DNA of 11,796 nt, taken from Kiritimatiellia bacterium (GTDB taxonomy: Bacteria; Verrucomicrobiota; Kiritimatiellia; RFP12; UBA1067). The notes under the pieces were generated by a model. The model worked only from the letters and a program-made list of their open reading frames with translations, was not told the origin of the DNA and ran no database searches. The translations under genes were made by a program, and so were the position numbers. Positions 5,668 through 11,796 of the stretch are shown here, piece by piece; position 1 is the stretch's first letter, and the number at the start of each line of letters is the position of its first letter. The stretch is taken from NCBI GenBank assembly GCA_024405255.1, contig JAKSOY010000137.1, positions 1-11,796 of the forward strand. Reading direction: 5' to 3'.

Positions 5668-6992
5668 ACGAGAACGAGGTCAAACAAATGTCGATCTCAA
5701 ACAAAGACTACATGCCGCGAGAAGAGCTGCGCGCCCTTCAGCTGGCGAAACTGCAAAAGCTCATCCCCTACGAGTACGAACGCGTGCCGCTGTTCCGCCG
5801 CCGGTGCGACGAAGCCGGCGTGAAACCGCGCGACCTCGTCACATTGGCCGACCTCGCCAAGTTTCCGTTCATGAAGAAGGTCGACCTGCGCGATGAATAT
5901 CCCACAGGCCTCACGGCGGCGCCGATGTCCGAAATCGTGCGCTTCCACTGCTCGTCCGGCACGACGGGCAAGCCCATCTGCATTCCCAACACCAAGGCCG
6001 ACATCGAGGTGTGGGCCGACGCCACGGCGCGCTGCCTCACGATGTACGGCCTGACGAACGAGGACGTGCTGCAGGTCTCGTACGGCTACGGACTCTTCAC
6101 CGGCGGACTCGGCCTCCACTACGGCGGCGAGCACCTCGGCTGCGCCGTACTGCCCACGTCGGCGGGCAACACCGAAAAGCAGCTGATGCTGATGCAGGAT
6201 CTCGGCACCACCGCGATCGCCTGCACGCCTTCGTACTTCCTGCACATCATCGAAGTGGCGAAGAAGCTCGGCATCGACTTCCGCCGCGACACGAAACTCA
6301 AGCACGGCATCTTCGGCGCCGAGCCGTGGACGAATGCGATGCGCGAAACGATCGAACGCGAAACGGGCATCACCGCGCACGACATCTACGGACTCACCGA
6401 AATCTCGGGTCCGGGCGTCGCGGGCGACTGCGGTTGCGGCGGACTCCACATCTGGGAAGACCACTACTATCCCGAGATCATCGATCCCGAGACGCTGCAG
6501 CCTCTGCCGGACGGCGAAGAGGGCGAGCTCGTGTTCACGACGCTCGACCGTTTCGGCACGCCGATGGTGCGCTATCGTACGCGCGACCTCACGCGGCTGC
6601 GTCCGGACGAGGTCTGTCCCCATTGCGGACGCACGATGCGCGTCATGGACCGCATCTCCGCACGTTCGGACGACATGCTGATCATCCACGGCGTGAACGT
6701 GTTCCCGAGCCAGATCGAGGAAGGCCTCCTCCGCGTGCCGGAAGTCGCCCCGCACTACCAGATCGTGCTCACGCCCACGGCAACGCTCGACCTCTTCGAA
6801 ATCAAGGTCGAAGTCACGCCGTCCGCATTCTCGGATTCGGTCCGCGACATGGAAGCGCTGCGCAAGCGCGTGCTCGCGGCCGTGAAGCAGATCATCGGCC
6901 TCACGCCGAAGATCATTCTCGTCGAGCCCGGTTCGCTGCCGCGTTCCGAAGGCAAGATCAAGCGCGTAATCGACAATCGAAAGAAGGCTTGA
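5664..6992 (+). CDS. paaK: Phenylacetate-CoA ligase-family AMP-forming enzyme
   Basis: An adenylate-forming enzyme of the PaaK family, which activates an aryl acid such as phenylacetate to its CoA thioester with ATP. Landmarks in the 442 residues are MPREELRALQLAKLQKLIPYEY near the start; the phosphate loop HCSSGTTGKP (95-104); YGLTEISGPG with the adenylate-contacting motif; RYRTRDLT; DRISARSDDMLIIHGVNVFPSQIE; and C-terminal LPRSEGKIKRVIDNR with the catalytic lysine. The length is normal. The first ATG (5664) overlaps the hisC stop. A second ATG at 5688, preceded by GAGG, is a possible real start and would shorten the protein by 8 residues. An ACT-domain gene follows 2 bases later. This pairing is familiar in bacteria and archaea and is often linked with indolepyruvate oxidoreductase, which is absent here. 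Substrate not provable from sequence. Confidence 0.87.
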   Translation: MNENEVKQMSISNKDYMPREELRALQLAKLQKLIPYEYERVPLFRRRCDEAGVKPRDLVTLADLAKFPFMKKVDLRDEYPTGLTAAPMSEIVRFHCSSGTTGKPICIPNTKADIEVWADATARCLTMYGLTNEDVLQVSYGYGLFTGGLGLHYGGEHLGCAVLPTSAGNTEKQLMLMQDLGTTAIACTPSYFLHIIEVAKKLGIDFRRDTKLKHGIFGAEPWTNAMRETIERETGITAHDIYGLTEISGPGVAGDCGCGGLHIWEDHYYPEIIDPETLQPLPDGEEGELVFTTLDRFGTPMVRYRTRDLTRLRPDEVCPHCGRTMRVMDRISARSDDMLIIHGVNVFPSQIEEGLLRVPEVAPHYQIVLTPTATLDLFEIKVEVTPSAFSDSVRDMEALRKRVLAAVKQIIGLTPKIILVEPGSLPRSEGKIKRVIDNRKKA

Positions 6993-6994
6993 AA

Positions 6995-7432
6995 ATGAAC
7001 ATCAACCAGATCAGCATTTTTCTCCAGAACCGTACGGGGCAGCTCGCCGAGATCTGCAAGACGCTCGCGGCGAACGACATCTCGATTGTCACCCTCTCGC
7101 TCGCGGATACGACGGACTTCGGCATCGTGCGCATGATCGTGGACGATCACGAGAAGGCCCAGAAGGTCCTCACCGAGGCGGGCCATCTCGTGAAGGTGAA
7201 TCCCGTGTTCGCCGTCACGGTGCCGGACCGTCCGGGCGGCATGGCGGAAATCGTCACGCTGCTTTCGGACCATGACTGTTCCATCGAGTACAGCTACGCA
7301 TTTTCGTTCCACCACGGCGAGAAGGCAGTTTTGGTATTCCGCTTCGGCGACAACGCGAAGGCCGAAAAGGTCCTTTCCGCCGCCGGCTACACCACCCTTA
7401 CCGAATCCCAAATCGAAGATCAGGCAAAATGA
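6995..7432 (+). CDS. Tandem ACT-domain protein
   Basis: A 145-residue protein of two ACT domains, the small ligand-binding fold that usually senses amino acids. The first is residues 1-65 (ISIFLQNRTGQLAEICKTLAANDISI, then GIVRMIVDD). The second is about 70-140 (FAVTVPDRPGGMAEIVTLLSDHDCSIEY, then AVLVFRF). Both carry the NRTGQL/DRPGGM glycine turn at the ligand site. There is no catalytic domain, so it is probably a stand-alone regulator of the neighbouring ligase or aminotransferase, or a sensor of aromatic amino acids. The ligand is an inference. The start ATG at 6995 has AAGAAGG 7-8 nt upstream and lies 2 bases after the ligase stop. The frame upstream of it is antisense-like noise. The stop overlaps the thrC start as ATGA. 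Confidence 0.85.
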   Translation: MNINQISIFLQNRTGQLAEICKTLAANDISIVTLSLADTTDFGIVRMIVDDHEKAQKVLTEAGHLVKVNPVFAVTVPDRPGGMAEIVTLLSDHDCSIEYSYAFSFHHGEKAVLVFRFGDNAKAEKVLSAAGYTTLTESQIEDQAK

Positions 7433-8955
7433 CTTTCACAAGTACGCGCGGCCTTTCCGCCGTGGATTCCCTTTCCGCCGTCCGACAGGGTCTCGCGCCC
7501 GATGGCGGCTTGTTCGTGCCGACCACGCTGCCGCAGGGGCTTGACCTCTCGGGCATTCAGACGCTTGCCGATGCCGAGCGTCTCGTCTTGGGCGCGTTCT
7601 TCGACGACGTCGACAACGCCGTGCGCGAAAAGGCCGTGACGAACCTCCTCGCGAAGTTCCCCGCGAACGACCCGATTCCGCTCGTCGCAGCCGACGGTTT
7701 CCAGATTCTCGAGCTCTTCCACGGCCCGACCGGCGCGTTCAAAGACGTCGCCCTCTCCGTCCTCCCGGTCCTCATGGTCGCCGCCGCCCAATCGAACAAT
7801 CGAACATTCGAACATTCGAACAATCCGAACAATCGAACAATCGAACAATCGAAAGTCCTGATTCTCACCGCGACGTCGGGCGATACGGGTTCGGCCGCCA
7901 TGGCCGGCTTCGCCGATGTGCCCGGGATTGAGATCGCCGTGTTCTTCCCGAATACAGGTACCTCGCGTATCCAGCGCCTGCAGATGACCACCCCTGCCGC
8001 GAAGAACGTGCACGGCATCGCCATTCGCGGCAATTTCGACGACGCGCAGGCCGCCGTGAAGCGCATCTTCGCCGATGCCGCGATTCGTGCGCAGGCCGCC
8101 GAAAAAGGCGTATGGCTGTCATCCGCCAACTCGATCAACATCGGCCGCCTCGTGCCCCAGGTCGGATACTACCTCCTCGCCGCCGCAAAACTCGCCCAAT
8201 CGAACAATCGCCCAATCGAACAATCGAACAATCCGAACAATCGAACAATCGAACAATCCGAACAATCCGAACAATTCGACGTCGTCGTTCCTTCGGGCAA
8301 CTTCGGCAACATCCTCGCCGCCTACTACGCCAAGCAGCTCGGCGCACCGATCCGTTCGTTCATCTGCGCGTCGAATGTCAACAACGTGCTCACGCGCTTC
8401 ATCCAGACGGGTACCTACGATCCGGGCGAAACGTTCACCGTCACCAACTCGCCGTCGATGGACATCCGCAAAAGTTCCAATGTGGAACGTCTCCTGTGGT
8501 TGCTCAACGGCGGACTCACGGGATCGTCCGAAGCCGCCTGCGCCGAGACGAAGCGCCTGATGGACGAATTTGCGGCCACAGGACGCTACACGCTCAACGC
8601 CGAAGCCAAGGCGCGTCTGCAGGCCGACTTCTCGGCGGCATTTGTCACGCCGGAAGAGACCGAGGCGGAAATGCGATTGGTGCAAGACCGCTGCGGCCAT
8701 GTGCTCGATCCGCACACGGCTGTCGCAACGGCCGTCGCGCGCAAACTCGGTTATCCAAAGGCGGGTCGTCCTTGCGTGGTCGCCGCCACCGCGACGCCCT
8801 ATAAATTCCCGGAAACGTGCCAGCGCGCCTTCGGTCGCGATGTTCTCACCAACCCGCCGCCGTCTTTCGCCGCGCTTGAGTCCGCGCCGATCACGCAGAC
8901 CCAAGTCGTCGACATCAACGGCATCGACGCCACCGTCACCGCGCTGTTCGATTGA
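7429..8955 (+). CDS. thrC: Threonine synthase with two repeat-encoded insertions
   Basis: A pyridoxal-phosphate enzyme that converts O-phospho-L-homoserine to L-threonine and phosphate. The 508 residues exceed bacterial type-I ThrC (about 430). Recognisable parts are RGLAPDGGLFVP (19-30); ELFHGPTGAFKDVAL (95-109) with PLP-lysine K105; the phosphate-binding ILTATSGDTGSAAM (145-158); and VVVPSGNFGNILAAYYAKQLG. Two insertions without counterpart in ordinary ThrC explain part of the extra length: residues 121-141 and about 257-282. Both are rich in Asn, Arg, Thr, Ile, Glu, Gln and Ser and are encoded by octanucleotide repeats. They fall between conserved blocks, presumably in surface loops, so the core active site should remain. 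It is the last gene of the operon and converges on the oxidoreductase gene 39 bases away. GAAGATCAGG lies just upstream of the ATG. Confidence 0.9.
   Translation: MTFTSTRGLSAVDSLSAVRQGLAPDGGLFVPTTLPQGLDLSGIQTLADAERLVLGAFFDDVDNAVREKAVTNLLAKFPANDPIPLVAADGFQILELFHGPTGAFKDVALSVLPVLMVAAAQSNNRTFEHSNNPNNRTIEQSKVLILTATSGDTGSAAMAGFADVPGIEIAVFFPNTGTSRIQRLQMTTPAAKNVHGIAIRGNFDDAQAAVKRIFADAAIRAQAAEKGVWLSSANSINIGRLVPQVGYYLLAAAKLAQSNNRPIEQSNNPNNRTIEQSEQSEQFDVVVPSGNFGNILAAYYAKQLGAPIRSFICASNVNNVLTRFIQTGTYDPGETFTVTNSPSMDIRKSSNVERLLWLLNGGLTGSSEAACAETKRLMDEFAATGRYTLNAEAKARLQADFSAAFVTPEETEAEMRLVQDRCGHVLDPHTAVATAVARKLGYPKAGRPCVVAATATPYKFPETCQRAFGRDVLTNPPPSFAALESAPITQTQVVDINGIDATVTALFD
7790..7854 (+). repeat. Octanucleotide tandem repeat AATCGAAC, first array in thrC
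   Basis: Eight consecutive units: AATCGAAC twice, ATTCGAAC twice, AATCCGAAC (9 nt), AATCGAAC twice, and a degenerate AATCGAAA. Since 8 is not a multiple of three, three units read through all frames and encode the cycle NNRTIEQS. The 9-nt unit keeps whatever phase it receives. The repeat unit contains no stop in any of the six frames. Confidence 0.92.
8198..8272 (+). repeat. Octanucleotide tandem repeat AATCGAAC, second array in thrC
   Basis: Nine units: six of 8 nt (one diverged, AATCGCCC) and three 9-nt AATCCGAAC units, totalling 75 nt, so the frame is preserved. The first array likewise holds six full 8-nt units plus one 9-nt unit. The arrays are about 340 bases apart and share the same unit types, which suggests a common source or copying of one into the other. 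Confidence 0.92.
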
Positions 8956-8980
8956 CAGCGGCGTCGAATCTGTTGCCGAG

Positions 8981-8993
8981 GGGGACTGTCCCC
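8981..8993. repeat. 13-bp palindrome GGGGACTGTCCCC between convergent thrC and the oxidoreductase gene
   Basis: This is the complement of the middle repeat inside hemW. It lies 2-26 bases from the stop codons of the two convergent genes. On the plus strand it is followed by TTTA, so a short hairpin could help terminate thrC transcription, though the loop would be only about 3 nt. No other terminator is seen in the 39-base gap. Confidence 0.85.
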
Positions 8994-8994
8994 T

Positions 8995-10653
8995 TTACAG
9001 GTGCAGGATCTGGCCGGCGGCGCGGAGGCGGGTGGCGAGTTCTTCGTAGGACACATCTTGTACGGCACGGCCGTCTTCCGCCGCGAGGGCGGCGGCCGTG
9101 GCGGCGGATTCGCCGAGGAGCATGAAGACGGGTTCCATGCGGATCGACCCGAAAGCCGTGTGGGTCGCGGACACCGCAACCGGCACCAGCAAGTTGAGGC
9201 AATCCGTCCGGCGCGGAATGAGGGCGCCATAGTCGATGCCATAGGGACGTTTCGGGGCGCGCCCGATGTCGCCTTCGTTCTGCACGAACCCTTCGGCCGT
9301 CACATAGCGCCGTACATTGTGCGAATCAAGCGCGTAGGACCCCATCCCGACCGGACCATACGCCTTTCCCTGCGCCGGATGGCGCTTGACGCCAAAGCAA
9401 TCGTGTTCCGTCATCGTGTAGGCACCCTTCATGCGGCGACCTTCACGCACGTAGATGTGATACGGCCATCCGCCGTTCTCCACGAACTCGTCCTTGCAAA
9501 GTCCCCACTTCGACATCGCCGCACGAACATTCGCCGGCACGCCCGGATCGTTCGCGAGGAAGTAGAACAGCCCCATCTGGTAGTTGCGATGGGCTGCCGC
9601 CAGCTCGCGCCGGCGCTGATAGGATCCTTCCGGCCATTCGTCGCTCGCCCCGAGATAGTCCGAACTCATCGGCCCGTGGTTGTTCGTATCCGTCTTATGG
9701 TTCGCGATGCGGTCGAATTTCGTGAAGGTCTCGCGATAGTCGTGCTGGTAGACGCGACGCAGCAGCTCATAGCGGTCGGGATCGTATGCCGGAGGTTTTG
9801 AAAACGGAATGCGGTTGCGCGGATCGTCCGTCAGACACAACCGATAGCAATAGGCCTGCACGCGCTTGTCGCCCTTGCCGCGCACACCGGGACCCGACGC
9901 CTCGATTTCGGCGCAGAGTCCGCTCGTGGGATCGCCCGGCCGCTTGTAGGGCGAAATCTTCCAATCGTGGAAATGGTGTCCATGGTGGATCGCCCCGGGC
10001 TGGTTGCCGTTCCATTTCTCGCCGAATTCCGCACAATCTTCGCGACCCACCCGATACGGCACCCCGGCGGCCGCCATCAAGTCGCCTTCGTAGGTAGCGT
10101 CGATGAAGTATTTGCCGACATAGGTACGGCCCGAAAGCGTCTTGATGGCGACAATACGGCCGTTCCGCTTCTCGACGCCGTGTTCTCGGTCCAGGTATTC
10201 GTCCCGATACGGGGTGACGCCCTTTTCCTTCAGCCAGTCGGCCAAGACGCGTTCGGCGACATGCGGCTCAAAGGTCCACATGGTCTTGTCCTTGTGGTTG
10301 ATCGCCTTCGTACCCTGACCGGCGGCCTTGAAGTCCGCCATCTTCTGCCATTTCCAGGCTTCGGGACGCTGATAGGCCTGATAGATCCGGCGGTAGAATT
10401 CGCGTGCGAGTCCGCCGATCGACGCGGTGTTGCCGGAATCGGTGAACCCGAGGCCCGACACAGTGAGTCCGCCGATGTGCCGCTCGGAGGAGACGAGTGC
10501 GACGCGCAGCCCCAGGTCGGACGCCTTCACCGCCGCCGTCACCGCCGCCGGCGAACTGCCGTAGATCACCAAGTCACAGCGAACAGGATCTGCCGCGAAC
10601 ACCGCACAGGCGGTCCCTGCCGCAGCCATCATCATCAACACAATCTTTTTCAT
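8995..10653 (-). CDS. Exported FAD-dependent oxidoreductase
   Basis: A 552-residue flavoprotein of the FAD-dependent oxidoreductase superfamily (FAD_oxidored type). The chosen ATG at 10653 begins a clean signal peptide, MKKIVLMMMAAAGTACAVFA, probably cleaved before ADP. GGGGGAAG lies 5 nt upstream at 10659-10666. A longer frame from 10686 adds 11 residues that would spoil this. The mature protein opens with CDLVIYGSSPAAVTAAVKASDLGLRVALVSSERHIGG, a Rossmann nucleotide-binding βαβ with a GSSPAAV glycine region slightly off the GxGxxG consensus. Later blocks are GKYFIDATYEGDLMAAAGVPYRVGRE and a C-terminal HTAFGSIRMEPVFMLLGESAATAAALAAED, typical of the family's FAD-binding closure. Export implies folding in the periplasm or transport with bound FAD. 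The substrate is unknown. Relatives in polysaccharide-degrading bacteria suggest sugar-related chemistry, but nothing here proves it. Confidence 0.85.
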   Translation of the reverse strand: MKKIVLMMMAAAGTACAVFAADPVRCDLVIYGSSPAAVTAAVKASDLGLRVALVSSERHIGGLTVSGLGFTDSGNTASIGGLAREFYRRIYQAYQRPEAWKWQKMADFKAAGQGTKAINHKDKTMWTFEPHVAERVLADWLKEKGVTPYRDEYLDREHGVEKRNGRIVAIKTLSGRTYVGKYFIDATYEGDLMAAAGVPYRVGREDCAEFGEKWNGNQPGAIHHGHHFHDWKISPYKRPGDPTSGLCAEIEASGPGVRGKGDKRVQAYCYRLCLTDDPRNRIPFSKPPAYDPDRYELLRRVYQHDYRETFTKFDRIANHKTDTNNHGPMSSDYLGASDEWPEGSYQRRRELAAAHRNYQMGLFYFLANDPGVPANVRAAMSKWGLCKDEFVENGGWPYHIYVREGRRMKGAYTMTEHDCFGVKRHPAQGKAYGPVGMGSYALDSHNVRRYVTAEGFVQNEGDIGRAPKRPYGIDYGALIPRRTDCLNLLVPVAVSATHTAFGSIRMEPVFMLLGESAATAAALAAEDGRAVQDVSYEELATRLRAAGQILHL

Positions 10654-10658
10654 TTTAT

Positions 10659-10666
10659 CTTCCCCC
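10659..10666 (-). promoter_or_regulatory. Ribosome binding site of the oxidoreductase gene
   Basis: The minus strand reads GGGGGAAG, 5 nt before the ATG at 10653. It decides for this start over the upstream ATG at 10686. Confidence 0.6.
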
Positions 10667-10677
10667 TTGAAATGAGA

Positions 10678-10715
10678 AATGGCCAAAGAGACGGTTGTCC
10701 GCCCCTCTGGCCATT
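10678..10715 (-). terminator. Terminator-like hairpin between pnp and the oxidoreductase gene
   Basis: Arms AATGGCCA (10678-10685) and TGGCCATT (10708-10715) are perfectly complementary. Interior pairs GAG/CTC and CGG/CCG leave an ACAA-type tip. It lies 23 bases beyond the pnp stop on the coding strand, followed by TCTCATTTC, a weak T-tract. It probably ends or attenuates pnp transcription before the oxidoreductase gene. Confidence 0.5.
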
Positions 10716-10737
10716 CGGTTCATCTACCGCGCAGAGC

Positions 10738-11796
10738 TTACGCCTGAGCCTGCTCGTCGGCGACCTTCATCGCCTCACGACGCGAGAGCTTGATGCGTCC
10801 GCGCTGCTCGTCGACGCCGATGCACATCACGCGCATCTTGTCGCCGACCTTGCACACCGCCTCAACGTTCGGCACGCGCTTGTCGCTGAGTTCGGAGATG
10901 TGGCAGAGGCCTTCGAGGCCCGGAAGGATTTCGACGAACGCGCCGAATTCCTTGATGCCCGTCACAACGCCGTCGTAGATCTTGCCCGGCTCGGCTTCGG
11001 CCGTGAGCGCGTTGATGCGCTTCTTGGCGGCTTCGAGCATCTCGGGGCTCGTCGCGTAGATCGTGACGATGCCGACGTTCTTCTCCTTGTCCTCTTCGAT
11101 GTCGATCTGGGCACCGGTCTTGGCCGTGATGTCCTTGATCGTCTCGCCGCCCTTGCCGATCACCGCGCCGATCTTGTCGGCCTTGATGGTGAAGCTTTCC
11201 ATGCGCGGCACGTAGCGGCTGAGTTCCGCACGCGGCGCCGGGATGACGCTTTCCATGAAGTCGATGATCTTGAGACGCGCGTCATGGGCCGCCTTGATGG
11301 CGCCCTCGACGAGGTCCCACGTCAGGCCGCGAAGCTTCAGGTCCACCTGGAAGCCCGTGATACCCTTCTTCGTACCGCCGACCTTGAAGTCCATGTCGCC
11401 GCAGTGGTCTTCGGCGCCGAGGATATCGGTGACGAGCACCTTCTGCGACTGGTCGGCATTCGTGAAGAGGCCGATCGAGATACCCGCGACCGTACGCTTC
11501 AGCGGCACGCCGGCGTCCATGAGGGCGAGGCAGCCGTTGCAGATCGAGGCCATCGAGCTCGAACCGTTCGAGCCCATGATCTCGCTCACGACGCGGATCG
11601 AATACGGGAATTCATCCGGCAGCACCTCGGCGATGGAACGCTCGGCGAGCGCACCGTGGCCGATTTCGCGACGGCCCGTGGAGCCGAGGCGGCCGACTTC
11701 GCCCGTGCAGTAGGGCGGGAAGTTGTAGTGCAGCATGAAGCTCTTGGAGAGCGGACCGCCCGTCACGGAATCGAGTTCCTGGACGTCCTTCTTCGT
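10738..11796 (-). CDS. pnp: Polynucleotide phosphorylase, C-terminal part (5' end outside the window)
   Basis: PNPase is the phosphorolytic 3'-5' exoribonuclease and RNA-tailing enzyme of mRNA turnover, a ring-shaped trimer often associated with the degradosome. The 352 visible residues hold the second RNase PH domain ([57 protein letters not shown] with the catalytic aspartates), a KH domain ([19 protein letters not shown] with its GKGG loop), and an S1 domain ([33 protein letters not shown]). It stops shortly after the S1 domain (…[15 protein letters not shown]) without a long disordered tail. The reading frame continues to the window edge, so the GTG at 11766 is not the start. Codon use is like its neighbours. 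Confidence 0.96.
   Translation of the reverse strand, partial: TKKDVQELDSVTGGPLSKSFMLHYNFPPYCTGEVGRLGSTGRREIGHGALAERSIAEVLPDEFPYSIRVVSEIMGSNGSSSMASICNGCLALMDAGVPLKRTVAGISIGLFTNADQSQKVLVTDILGAEDHCGDMDFKVGGTKKGITGFQVDLKLRGLTWDLVEGAIKAAHDARLKIIDFMESVIPAPRAELSRYVPRMESFTIKADKIGAVIGKGGETIKDITAKTGAQIDIEEDKEKNVGIVTIYATSPEMLEAAKKRINALTAEAEPGKIYDGVVTGIKEFGAFVEILPGLEGLCHISELSDKRVPNVEAVCKVGDKMRVMCIGVDEQRGRIKLSRREAMKVADEQAQA

Noticed and set aside
4531..6755. Long antisense ORFs opposite hisC and the CoA ligase
   Set aside because: They are His/Arg/Val-rich shadows, expected opposite GC-rich genes with strong third-position bias. The sense strand carries all family motifs.
6011..6994. N-terminal extension of the ACT protein
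   Set aside because: It is an Arg/His-rich shadow of the CoA ligase gene. The ACT domain begins directly at MNINQISIF with its own ribosome site.
7790..8272. Possible CRISPR-like array
   Set aside because: The units are 8-9 nt with no spacers, lie inside the thrC reading frame, and no cas gene is nearby.
10653..10738. Strong promoter for the oxidoreductase gene
   Set aside because: I found no credible -35/-10 pair in the gap. It may be transcribed by read-through from pnp past the weak hairpin.

Overview
The window is bacterial: GC-rich, mostly tightly packed, with Shine-Dalgarno-like ribosome sites and ATGA-overlapping operons. No marker here fixes the taxon. Short palindromes of the GGGGACAGTCCCC kind, used even inside a gene, together with an exported FAD-dependent oxidoreductase and small lipoproteins, remind me of uncultured PVC-group bacteria (Kiritimatiellota, Lentisphaerae, Verrucomicrobiota). 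That is an impression only.

Left end (1-1000): a visibly less GC-rich accessory patch. On the minus strand it holds the first 212 codons of a D12-class adenine-N6 DNA methyltransferase (56-692). The gene is cut just before its expected catalytic DPPY motif by what looks like the terminal inverted repeat of an ISL3-like insertion sequence (1-55), which continues beyond the window. Upstream of it lie frameshifted-looking coding remnants. From 1000 to 1430 there is no convincing protein gene, but there are two rho-independent-type terminators, an extended -10 promoter-like site and a perfect 20-bp inverted repeat.

Centre-left (1431-3563, minus strand): a three-gene operon encoding an FtsB/DivIC-like divisome protein, a membrane protein with an HELTH (HExxH) zinc-protease motif of M50 type, and the radical-SAM haem chaperone HemW. 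HemW carries an extra 20-residue loop made from three copies of a 13-bp palindrome.

Centre (3573-3618): a compact divergent promoter region. Both promoters lie so close to the start codons that both mRNAs are predicted to be leaderless or nearly so.

Centre-right (3627-8955, plus strand): a six-gene operon in which neighbours overlap by ATGA or lie 2 bases apart. It encodes two related small lipoproteins, HisC-type aminotransferase, phenylacetate-CoA-ligase-like enzyme, a double-ACT-domain protein and threonine synthase. This joins amino-acid biosynthesis, aryl-acid activation and probable amino-acid sensing under one promoter. Threonine synthase contains two separate low-complexity insertions, each built from an octanucleotide tandem repeat with 9-nt variant units.

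Right end (8995-11796, minus strand): an exported FAD-dependent oxidoreductase and, upstream of it, the C-terminal part of polynucleotide phosphorylase (second RNase PH domain, KH and S1), separated by a terminator-like hairpin.

I found no tRNA, rRNA or CRISPR array. The least ordinary signals are the repeat-built insertions inside two conserved enzymes, the insertion-sequence disruption of the methyltransferase, and the divergent near-leaderless promoters.
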